This document shows positions 50,463 through 61,400 of a stretch of 64,000 bases of DNA, piece by piece. The stretch covers positions 49,304-113,303 of the forward strand of contig VZRS01007450.1 of the NCBI GenBank assembly GCA_013398055.1. Reading direction: 5' to 3'. Positions within the stretch are counted from its first letter, which is position 1; each line of letters starts with the position of its first letter. The stretch comes from Ifrita kowaldi. Lineage: Eukaryota > Chordata > Aves > Passeriformes > Cinclosomatidae. A model generated the notes under the pieces. The model searched no databases, was not told where the DNA came from, and saw only the letters and a list, made by a program, of their open reading frames with translations. Both the position numbers and the translations under genes were made by a program.

Positions 50463-50480
50463 AACGTCACCTTATTGTAA

Positions 50481-51865
50481 AGGCTTGCGGGTGGTTTTTT
50501 TCCCGGCAGAAAGGAGGTTGCAGAGGGAGGGGAAGGGGGGGCTGCTCCCCCCATCCCGCTGGGAATGAGCCTGGAAAATTGGGCAACTCCCAAGTGGGAC
50601 TGCCCTGGTCCAGCTGCAGCCACTGGAGACATCAAATACGGGAAGGGAGCGATGGAAATGGGGAAGCAAACTCAGGGTTGGCTGCTTTTGGGGCAAATGT
50701 ATGGAAGGACAAATGCATGGAAACAAAAGGGGGCAAGGGGTGAGGGCACCAGCAGTTCCATTGTCCCAGGAGCTGCAGAAGTGCCCCTGGAGCACACAGG
50801 CACTGCCACGGATTTCCCACAGGACAGATCCTGTCCTTCCCACTCCCCCAAACCCTTTCCCAGACAGGTCAGTGCCTCCCATTTCTCCACCAGCCAAGAC
50901 CAGGTTCTGGTTCCCTCCTTGGGGACCACGGGGAGGTGCAGCTGGGCCTGAGCCCCCTGAGCCATCCCTGCTCCAGCTGGAAGGCAGCTCCCACACCTGG
51001 AGAGCTGAGGGTGAGCTCAGGGTGCTTTGTGTTCATCTGGACCCATTCAAAACCTGGGAATTTTAACGTGGAACTGTATTAAATCCTGCTGTGCTACAGA
51101 ACCTTCCTCCAGGGCTGCGTCCAGGTCTGCAAGAGAGAGCCTGAGGGGCTGGAGCGTGTCCAGGGCAGGGAACGGGGCTGGGAAGGGTCTGGAGCCCCAG
51201 GAGCGGCTGAGGGAGCTGGGAAAGGGGCTCAGCCTGGAGAAAAGGAGGCTCAGGGGGGACCTTGTGGCTCTGCACAACTCCCTGACAGGAGGGGGCAGCC
51301 GGGGGGGTCGGGCTCTGCTGCCAGGGAACAGGGACAGGAGGAGAGGGAACGGCCTCAGGCTGGGCCAGGGGAGGCTCAGGGTGGACATCAGCAGGAATTT
51401 CCCCATGGAAAGGGTTTTCAGGCACTGGAAGGTGGTGGAGTCCCCACCCACAGGGCAGCACTATTGCATTAAAGGTAGCACCTGCAGGACATCTGGAAGT
51501 GTGCTTGAACAACAGAAGTTCTCAATGCTCCTGCCTACAAAGCTCAGTTACAGCTTGAAGGATCCAGAGCAGACATCCCAGGGGAACATTTAGTGTCTCA
51601 ATGCAGCTGCCAACACCAGCCCCATCCTCACCCAGCTGAGCCCCGCACTCCCCTGGGGCACCTCTCACCACCAGCACTCAACCACACTCACACCAGGGGC
51701 AGGTTCTGGGGACAGCAGTGAAACAAGATAAAAAAGGGATACAAAAACCACAGTGCTCCCTTCTGCCTTTGGCCCCAGGGCTCTGATGGTGCCAACTCCC
51801 TTCGAACCCCAGCTCAGCTGCAGGAAGCACCGTGGCTGTGCCGAAGGCAGCTCTCCATGCTGTCC
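50481..51865. other. Intergenic spacer between convergent genes
   Basis: Separates the candidate LRRC7 and LRRC40 3' ends. Apart from the CR1 fragment at 51085-51450 I recognise nothing. The open frames are shadows of GC-rich and CR1 sequence. Confidence 0.55.
51085..51450 (+). mobile_element. CR1 LINE fragment
   Basis: Forward CR1 body: GAAGGGTCTGGAGCCCCAGG, AGCGGCTGAGGGAGCTGGGA, CAGCCTGGAGAAAAGGAGGC, GGGGGACCTTGTGGCTCTGC, then TCAGGCACTGGAAGGTGGTG. Truncated at both ends. Confidence 0.92.
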
Positions 51866-51871
51866 TTTATT
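51866..51871 (-). promoter_or_regulatory. LRRC40: Candidate polyadenylation signal of LRRC40
   Basis: TTTATT on the + strand is AATAAA on the LRRC40 strand, about 525 bases past the stop codon. It is the first canonical signal I see downstream of the gene. Confidence 0.6.
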
Positions 51872-52393
51872 ACAAACAGTGTAAACAGGGTGTGGGATGC
51901 TGAAATCCCTGCTGGAACATGCAGAGGGCAGGGAATGGTTCACAGGTTGGGTTCTTAACACTGCAACAAAGGCTCGTGGCCAGGCAGGCTCCCAGCCAGG
52001 AGCAGGAGGAGGATGGAGGAGGATGGAGGAGGATGGAAGAGGATGGAGGCAGTGCAGCCCAGGGGTGTTGGTGGGACAGGGATACCTGGCTTGTCCTGTG
52101 GTGCCCAGGCAGGAATGTGGCTCCACGGGTATTCCAACAGTGCAGCTTGGCCAGGCTCAGGTGGGAATGCCAGGCCAGGGCTCAGGGCTGAAGTGGGAAT
52201 GCCCAGGCTCAGGTGGGATGCCCAGGGCTCAGGTGGGAATGCCCAGAGCTCAGGAGGGAATGCCCAGGCTCAGGTGGGAATGCGGCTCCGCAGGTATTCC
52301 AGCACGGCAGCCGTGCCCTTGGCTAGGCTCAGGTGGGAATGCCAGGCCAGGGCTCAGGAGGGAATGCCCAGGCTCAGGAGGGAATGCCCAGGC
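51872..52393 (-). other. LRRC40: LRRC40 3' UTR
   Basis: The segment between the stop codon and the candidate poly(A) signal. It contains a GGAGGATGGA simple repeat (52005-52047) and a minisatellite that includes repeated copies of the end of the coding exon (52112-52393). The UTR extent is inferred. Confidence 0.6.
52005..52047. repeat. (GGATGGAGGA)n simple repeat
   Basis: Four to five GGAGGATGGA units in the presumed LRRC40 3' UTR. Confidence 0.9.
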
Positions 52394-52447
52394 TCAGGTG
52401 GGAATGCGGCTCCGCAGGTATTCCAGCACGGCAGCCGTGCCCTTGGC
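52112..52447. repeat. Tandem duplication of the LRRC40 coding end plus minisatellite
   Basis: 52248-52323 is an exact 76-base direct copy of 52372-52447 (period 124). That stretch covers the last ~16 codons of LRRC40, its TGA and about 20 bases of UTR. A more diverged third copy starts at 52112 (GGAATGTGGCTCCACGGGTA). Between them run CCAGGCTCAGGTGGGAATGC-type 20-base repeats. Confidence 0.93.
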
Positions 52448-52499
52448 CAGGACGGCGGCGCGGGGCGTACGGAACGGGTTCCCTTCCAGCAGCAGGCTC
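52394..52499 (-). CDS. LRRC40: LRRC40 terminal coding exon
   Basis: 106 bases, acceptor CTGTTTGCAG, TGA at 52394-52396. Encodes a split Arg, SLLLEGNPFRTPRAAVLAKG, then TAAVLEYLRSRIPT (residues 518-552). The C-terminal GNPFR...YLR cap matches human. Its distal 55 bases belong to the local tandem duplication. Confidence 0.97.
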
Positions 52500-55400
52500 C
52501 TGCAAACAGGGAGTAGTTACTGGGATAAAAACTCCTGTACCCAGGCACTCATCCACTGCATACAGATTTCTGAGGCCTTTGAAATTCCTGAGTAATTCCT
52601 CTGCTGTCCTGCTGAAGGAATCTGGGTTTCTGCTTCCCTCGTTCACAGCGGCTGAGCTTTGGAGACAGCTGAATTTTAATTTATGCTGATAAATCAGTGG
52701 GGGTGTAGCACACACCCCACTCCTTCAGCCTCTGCCAGGAGGAGTGAGAAAAGAACTTCTGGAATATAGAAACAGAATTCCAGAGTGGCTCAGGCTGGAA
52801 GGGAGCAGTGGGGTCAGCTGACCCAACCTCCCTGCTCAACGGGTGGTGCACCAGCAGCGTGACTGGGAGCACGGGAAATGTGACCCCCCCCAAGCTCCAC
52901 CATGAGCTTCCCACAACCAACAGACCCTCAACATCAGCTTTAAATGATGAAACAACTCCTCCAGTTCTCTGCAATACTGAGAAATTAGGGAAGAGATTAA
53001 GGAAGAAACTGCCCTGTTCTACAAATGGTCAGAGTGACACTTTCTGGGCAAACCCAGTGCCCTGTCAATGGGTGCTTTTCCCTCTGGCAAACTTTCCCTG
53101 AAGAATCCACACAGAACATGTGTTTATAACCTGGCCCCCATTGCCCCACACACCTGAGGTTCTCACAGTTGCCCAGCTCTGGGGGCACCTGGAGGAGGTC
53201 ATTGTTCTGCAGGTCCAGCGTTCCCAGCTTGTCCATCCCCTTCAGCTGCACAGCGTCGATGGATCCCACCTGATTGTTGCTGAGCAGGATGGTCTCCAGG
53301 GCTGGCAGGTGATAAAGGACACTGGGGAACACCTTAAATCTTCAGGAAGAGAAAGGAGGGATGGTCAGAAACAGGGCATTCAAAACAGGAGCCCCCAGCT
53401 TGCTGAAGTGGCTCCTTGTTCTCACATCACAGGAAAATTGTGTCAGATTCAGCCCAGCTCTTTTTATTGTTGTATTAAAAAAACCTAGAGTTGCTCACCT
53501 ATTGAAAGCAAGATTTATTGTGTGCAGTCTTTTCAGTGCCTCCATCTCCTCGGGCAAGGCTGTCAGAACATTGTTCCTGTTATCAAAGGAAGACACACAA
53601 CAATCACTAACCTTAGGTGGGGTTTTGGCTGAGAATCCCCAGGACAGAACATATTGATCCCATTGATCAGCTACACAGTCTGGGGCTGGTTCACTGTCCT
53701 GTAATGGGGGCAGGAGCACGCCATGGATTCCCATTTCTGCCAGGAGCACACTCAGAGCCTGTCCTCTAAAGATTCCCAAGTATTCCCAAGCACCCACCAA
53801 CTCCACAAACCTCCCTGAATTCAGTTCCTTGTTCCCAGAGGAAAGCTTATCAAAGTGCACAGATCCTGTAGCCAAAGTGAATCAGTCAGGTTGCACTAAA
53901 CCTCCCCAAAATCCATGGACTGAGCTAATCCTGATCTAAACAATGCCAGCAGCATTTCTGAGGAGTCAGAGGAGGCAAGGTGACAACAAAGTACCATCTC
54001 TTGCCTCTGTTTCTGACAGTGCAACAAAATCTGCACCTTCCCTGTACTAATTCACAGAATTTTCTGGTGTGGTTTTCTTCTGGGGAGTGGTGGGAGTGTT
54101 TTGAAGTAGCAGCATCTCAGAACCCTTTCCTGCCTCAGCAGGATCTCTCCTCCAACAAGTCTCAGAGCTGGTCCATTTCTTTTTGTGTTTTCTTTAAGCA
54201 AGGCCCAAATTTAGGCCACGTCCTATTCTGGCTCAGCCACGGAGGCATTTTGGGAGTGAGAGATGATTTCAGTGCTGCCATCCCACTGGAACAGATGGCT
54301 GGCGTAGGGAGGCAGGCAAAGAAGATCCCAGGGAAGGAAGTGCAACACACATCACCAACCTGAGATCCAAATGTGTCAATTTATGGAGCAGGCACAGCTC
54401 CGAGGAAACGGAGGAGATCTTGTTGAAGCCCAGGCTGACATCACAAACGGAGTCCTTCAGCTCCACAAGCCTGAAGCACAAAAGGAGGATGCTTCCATTA
54501 TGGAAGGTCGTGGTTGCATTCTCAGTTATTGAAACCCCTGGTTTATTCTACAAATCAAGGACATGTTGTGTTTCTTGGCTTTTCTGAAGGGATTTTGGGA
54601 AGATCATGGAAGGCCACCTGTGAGAGCTGCTGCTCCTCCAGCCTTACACTTGGGGTAAAGCAAAGCTCAAATGGTTTATCTACATTTATCAGATTGCAAT
54701 TTCTCTCTGATTTCTCTCACAAATGCTGCTACCAAAGCCTCCTCAGCAAATGCAGCCAGGAGCTATTGCAGAGACCACAGGTGACATCACTGCCACCTCC
54801 TGCCCTGGAGATGTTTTAGCACAGACTTTACCCACCTCCTTCTGCAGCCAAAAAAACCTGACAGAAACTCCTATTTTTTCCCATCTTTTGTTCCTGCTCC
54901 ACTGCTGCGCTGTTACAAATTGCAGGAGTATCTGCTGCTGCTTGTGGAAGGTCATTTATTGTCCTAACATGCTTTGGTGTAAAGGTTTTAACAGCTCAAG
55001 AAGTTCCTTGTTGAACCCCTCAAGCAGAATCTCTGAAACAAAAGGCAATTAAATGAGAAGACAATCCTGTCTCCTGTCTGGATTGGCATGGAATTCTGAG
55101 GCAGCTGCACACTCCCCCACACCTGTCCCAGGGAATGCAGCAGCCTCTCACACAGAAAGTGACAAAGCACGGGATGCACAAGCAGCAGCCCCCAAAATTG
55201 ACTCTCTAGAAGCCTTTATCCCCTCTGGGATTGGACCTCTCCAAGCTGTCTGTGCCAGAGGTTCAACGTTCACCCCACATGGGAATAAATCACCCCCACA
55301 AGGGTGGTGGTGTCCTCAAAAATCAGCGTGGATGATTTTTTGGGCTCCCTGCTACCACAGAGGGATGATTTCTTCCCAGCAGTGCCAGGGAAAACTTTTC

Positions 55401-58400
55401 CTTGGCTGTGGCTGGCACCGGTGACTGCACAGCCCCCCTGCACACGAGGGTGGCACCGGTGCCTCCTCCCACTCGGGTTTGTGTGCACACAGAGCACCAG
55501 CAGCTCAGGGAGAGAACAGGATGCTGAGACAGAGGCAGAAGAGCAAATCCCAGCTGGGAATGCCCTTCCCAGCAGTACCTCGGGGGGATCTCCCTGAGCT
55601 GGTTCTTGCTGAAGTTCACGGTGGCCACGGGATTGGTGCCCACGGCGTCGAACACGGCGGCGGGGATCTCGGCGGCCTGCTTGTCACTGGGACAGGAGTG
55701 ACACCAATTAACCACTGCCTGCTAATTAACAGGGCATTTCCACCTCCTTTTAGAGAAAAATCAGGAGTAGAACACACAGGCAACAGCTGCAGAAAGCTCC
55801 CACCACTGCCCCATGTCTGCTATGTCGCCAAGCAGGATTTTTTTTCCCTTTCCCAACCCTTCCAGGTCCATCTAAGGAATAACTGAGCAGACACTCCCCT
55901 ACTACAAGATCTTCTGGGACTCAGTGAAAATCATAAAGAATTTCAAAGGTATTAAAAGCACCTGCTGGGATTCAGCACTTCAGTGAGTTATTGCAGGATA
56001 TTTGATAATACAAAAAAATAGTTAAAACCTCACAATCCAAATCTGCCTATTCCCAAGCACAGGAATTAAAGGGGAAATGCCCACAGGCAGCAGGGTTTGT
56101 GGACAGCTTGGTGTATAATGAAGGTGGGGAAAAAACCCACAAGCACGAAACAGGACAGTGTTCTGACAACTTCAGGAATGGGTACTATTCCCAAATACCT
56201 GTATTCCAACAATTTCAGGGTGGTTATGGCGTGGGTGTTGACCTTGGACTGGCTGGGAAGAGTCATGGCTGTCACAGGAGGCTCTTCATTGGGGCCAGGT
56301 CCATCATCTGGGGACACCAGAGGGGTGCAGTGACACAGCTGAGCTGCTCTGAGTGGCCCCAGGCAGCTGCCACCACCCTCCTCTAATCCTGCTCTACTCT
56401 GGCTCAACTGAAGACCACCAGATTCAGATTATTCCAATCATTTCCTAATAAAGGCTTTTTGCCACCTTGGATTTGAGGGTTCTTTTAGGGTGTGGGAGGG
56501 AGAAGGGTTGACCTGGACTTTGTAAACCAGGGGAGGGAGCACTGGAGATGTGCTGGTGGGCAGTTGCTCTGTGAGGCTCTGCTCCATGGGGTAGGGAGCT
56601 GGAAACCACAAAAAACAGGGAATTCTGACTGGAAATTATGATCTAGAACAGCTTTATCCACACCAGCACATCTGACCACAATTCCAGCTAAAGCATTAAT
56701 ATTTACCAACCCTCCTCTATGAAGTTCCTTCTGATTTCTCCCCACAATCCACAGGAAAAAGCTCCTGCACATCTGAAATGGGAATTCCCATCCAGCTGAG
56801 CAGGGTGAGAGCAACCATTCCATAAATCCAACTTCCACTCAAAGGAATCCAGCAAAACTCTCTGGAAATTCAGCAGCATCCAGGAAAAAAACCCTACTAA
56901 CAACTGTGCCCAACTACAAGTAGTTAAGGAAGGGCAAAAGGGGCAGAAACAAGCTAAAAAAAGAGGAATTTTCCAATTTAAATCTCTCCAGAAACGGGAA
57001 TGGCACTGTTTCAGCTCCATGGATGCCCTAAGAAGCAGGGGAAAACCACGAGCACTGTTGAACATGCAAGACATGAGTTAACTGTGTTTCCCACAATGGT
57101 ATTCCCTGTTGGGAGTTCACCACACTGAGCATTCCATGAACTTCTGTGGAGTTCACAGGGCCGATTTCCATGGAAGAGGACATCTGGAAGGAGTTTCTGA
57201 GCCTGCAGAAGCCTCGCTAATGCTGCCATCCTCTGGCCAGTTGCAGAGAGCCCCTGGGAAAGGAACACTCACACCACTGGCAAGGGCAGCTGAGCCATCT
57301 ATTGAGGCCCCTTCGAAATACAGAGGCTAAACATCCAGAGGTTGGGTTTGTAAATTATAATCCTCAATTAAGAATGCTTATTATTCAGTATTAGTTAACA
57401 GGGCAAGAAAAAGAAACAGAAGTATTACATCAAATTGTTCAGTAAAGGAAATTATTACTGCAGGATAACTAGGGGGGCCTGGATTTCAACAACTGCACAC
57501 CCTAAATTCTAATTTATTTTAATTTCTTAGAATATTCTCTTTAAAATCCAGCGGAAGAAAGCAACATACCTTGGATTTTGCTTCTCAGGTATTTCAGCAG
57601 TTCCTGGGTGCCTTTCTTTAAAAAAGAAACAAAACCCCAGTCACTCAGCAGTGTTTGTGCAGCTGGGGGGACAACGCAGAGGGACAATTCCAGCACACAG
57701 GTGGAGCCCACACTGACTGACTAAACATTCCACTGAAAATCCCACAGCAAAACCCTCTTCACAGCAGCCTGGGAACTTGCTTAGCTAGAATTTTATTTAT
57801 TCCAGCTGAAAATTTCTGATCCTGAATCACAGCCTCAGGCTCCACTTTCATAGCTCCTTATGTGAAGATTTTTGCCACTTCCAAGAGCAAGGGAAAAGCT
57901 CCCATGAGCTTAATTTTCCCTTTAAAAAGATCCAGCACAATTTGCCATGGAGAAGACATTTACAGTTTGTCAGTGAAGCCAACTGCTCATTGTTCTGCTA
58001 CTTTTTTATGGCCCAAATTATAAACTCTGGGAAAATCACAGCAGTTGGCAAAATTTGCAGGGATTTTTAACAGCTCCAAAGACTTCCCTCAGTCCTCTCA
58101 CAGCAACTGCCAGAGGTCAGACACAGTTGCCACGTGCATAACCTGTGAGTAGTGAAGCCCAGTCTCCTCTGGACTGTTTGTTTTAGGGGAAAGGCAGGTT
58201 TGGGGTATGATTTTACAGGTTTCAGAACCAGGGACTGACATGAAGTGCTGGATGTGAACGAACATTTCTCATTCCAGCTGACACAGCCTATGAGACTGGA
58301 TGAACACAGAGGGATGAAGGGAATGTGGATGTTGGAAAGGAAGGGATTGTCACAAGGAGACAGGCAGGGAGAGGTGGGGCTGTGCTGAGCATGGCAATGG

Positions 58401-61400
58401 AAGCCAGCAGGAAACAAGCTGGGAAGCTGTGAGGGAAGGGTGAAGGTCAAACTCAAATCTCAGTAACACATACGTGGAGAAGAAAGCAGAGAACAAGGCA
58501 AAGCTCCAGAGCCAAGTGATGGCATGGGAGGTAACAAAAGCAGACCAGGATTTAACAGAAATCAACTGGAAATTCATCAAGAACCAGGAATGGGGTTGGG
58601 ACTGGAATGAGAGGCCTGAGGAAGGGAAGGTGAGCTGGGCAGGGCTGGAGAAGAGGAGAATCTGCTGCTCCACTGCACTCATCCCAGTCCTTTATCTCAG
58701 TATCCACCTGCTCCAAGCAGTACCTGCGGAGCCCTAAAGCTCCTCCACCAATTGCTCCTCTAAATCAAGTGTGAAAAATCCAGCCAGGCACAGAAAATTG
58801 CAGCCACATGGATTTACAGTGTTGGTGATGGATCCAGGCAGCACAAATAGAACACGGCCTGACAGACTCCTCGTGCCTGGCCTTTGCTCCAGGTGGGAAA
58901 TAAAGCCCAGCAGTGACAATTCCAGCTGAAGCAGCAAATCCTCAGTAATCCAGGGTAGAGCAGAACTCCAGCAGCCCTGACTCAGACTCCTTTCCAGGAG
59001 CACTTTGGACAAGTGCTCATTAACTCAGTGCACACTCTGCTCCCTCAGCCAGGCGCACGAGGGTTTCCCTCTCCTGACAGATGTTACAGATTTCATTGCA
59101 ACATGGCCTTGTCAGTGCTGCTTATTTTTGGAGCATCCCAGTGCTTTGGGAACACTGATTTTACAACTGTGGCAAAGGCACAGAAGTAGGAATGTACAGC
59201 ACCACTGAGGAGAGGGGCCTGCCAGGGAAAAAATAACAGGGAATTCTGCAGCAGGAGCAGTGCCCACGCTCCAGCCTCCCTGCTGCCCTAAGGACTCCTT
59301 CTCTCAGGAACAACTCACACCCTCCTTTTGCTGCCTCCCTACAAGAGAACAGACAACTGAATCCTACATCCTTAATTAAGACAAGATGTTAAACCCCATC
59401 CCACTCCACCCCCTGCTATGGCAGGGACACCTCCCACTGTCCCAGGCTGCTCCAAGCCCCAATGTCCAACCTGGCCTTGGGCACTGCCAGGGATCCAGGG
59501 GCAGCCACAGCTGCTCTGGGCAGCCTGTGCAGGGCCTGCCCACCCTCACAGGGAGGAATTCCTGCCCAATATCCCATCCATCCCTGCCCCTTGTCCTGTC
59601 ACTCCAGCCCTTGACCAAAGTCCCTCTCCAGCTCTCTTGGAGGCCCTTCAGGTGCTGCAAGGCCACAATGAGGTCACCCCAAAGCTTCTCCTCTCCAGGC
59701 TGAACAATCCCAGCTCCCCCAGCCTTTCCTCCCAGCAGAGCTGCTCCATCCCTCTGATCATCCTGGTGCCTCCTCTGAACCCTCTCCAGCAGCTCCAGCT
59801 CCTTCCCGTGCAAATGTTCACACACAACACAACCAAGCCCCAGTGCTTACTTGCAGCAGGTCTCTCCGAATGGTTCTCAAGGGATTTCCCTCCAGTGCCA
59901 GGAATTTCAGCTGAGGGAGGTTTCCCAGTGTGTAAGGCAACCTGCAGAGGGAAACAATGGATTCCAAAGCAGCTCCAAACCAGCTGCTAAAGAACGTGCA
60001 ATGGCTGGTCAGATGTGATTCTGAAGCTCAGGTTCAAAGAAGATGCAGGATCCCAGATTCATTTAAGTTGGAAAATCCTCCCCAGACCACTGGGTCCAAC
60101 CTGTGCCCGATCCCCTCCTTGTCCCCCGCCCAGAGCTCTGAGTGCCACCTCCAGCCCGTCCTTGGACACCTCCAGGGATGGGCACTCCAAACCTCCCTGG
60201 GCAGCCCCTGCCAAGGCCTAACCACCCTTTCCATGGGGAAATTCCTGCTGATCTCCACCCTGAGCCTCCCCTGGCCCAGCCTGAGGCCGTTCCCTCTCCT
60301 CCTGTCCCTGTTCCCTGCGAGCAGAGCCCGACCCCCCCCGGCTGCCCCCTCCTGTCAGGGAGTTGTGCAGAGCCACAAGGTCCCCCCTGAGCCTCCTTTG
60401 CTCCAGGCTGAGCCCCTTTCCCAGCTCCCTCAGCCGCTCCTGGGGCTCCAGCCCCTTCCCAGCTCCCTCAGCTGCTCCTCATAGCGCTTCCATGTCACAT
60501 GTAAGCCACAGGCAGACCACAGAACATTTAAAAAGTCCCAGTTTGATCACAGCAATCCCACAACATACAGAAGGTTCTTTTCTTTTATGACTGAGTCATT
60601 CCTTATCTGCCCTTGCCGCAGGAAGGAAGGAGCTGCCACCACCCAGCCCCAGCCCAGGTGCCACTATTACCTACTGATGTCATTGTTGGCCAGGTCGAGT
60701 CTCTCCAGCTTCTGCAGCACCGTGATCTCCTCAGGCACTGCCTTGATCTTGTTGTCCCTGAGCTCCAGCACGCACAGGGAGCTCAGCTGTTTCAGATTCT
60801 CCGCATCCAGGATTTCAATCTGATTCTCCCCAGCGTGTAACTCCTACGGGAACAAAGAGCACCACAACTGTGGCCAAATTACTTTATAACTTCTTTCCTA
60901 AATCATGACACCAGCAGTCATCAGTACGATGATGTGGAGAATATGGAGATCTTGATTCCCTTTCATCTGCCTACAAAATACCTGGATATAACCTGATTAT
61001 GTTAAAAGGAAGAACAGTGTTTTTTCTCCGTAGTTACAAAGAAAAAAATGGTAATGAACAAAGTGAATTTATCCAGAAAAAGTTCCCAGAGATAAAAAAT
61101 AACTGTTGCAGGCAATATTAGATCCAGATGTCAGTCATTCCACTCCTCAATACTTTTTATTTTCCAAACCTGGAAAGTTGTGCAAACTCATCTTTCAAAA
61201 GGCTGAATAATGAGGACAGTAAGACAAGTTGCACGTGGGGATGCATTAAACAGAGCTCTGAACACAGAGCTGTCATCTGGTTTTGATCACAGCACCTCAC
61301 AAAAGCTTGTGTTTAAAGTAGCTGTCACTATTTCAAAGTTTACAGCAAATGCATCTCCAGCAGAGCAGCCACTCCCAGCTCACCTTCAGTAACTTGCAGG

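Larger units (their letters stand above)
49831..50480 (+). other. LRRC7: Candidate distal LRRC7 3' UTR end
   Basis: An AT-rich, non-repetitive block with two canonical AATAAA hexamers (50055-50060 and 50457-50462), resembling the end of a long brain-type 3' UTR. It stands out from the GC-rich sequence on both sides. Assignment to LRRC7 is inference: it is on the right strand and no other gene lies between. Confidence 0.5.

Noticed and set aside
54961..55050. Possible extra LRRC40 exon after a TTTTGTTTCAG acceptor
   Set aside because: Reading on in frame from the preceding exon meets TGA within five codons, and exons 55579-55686 and 54360-54470 already join perfectly.
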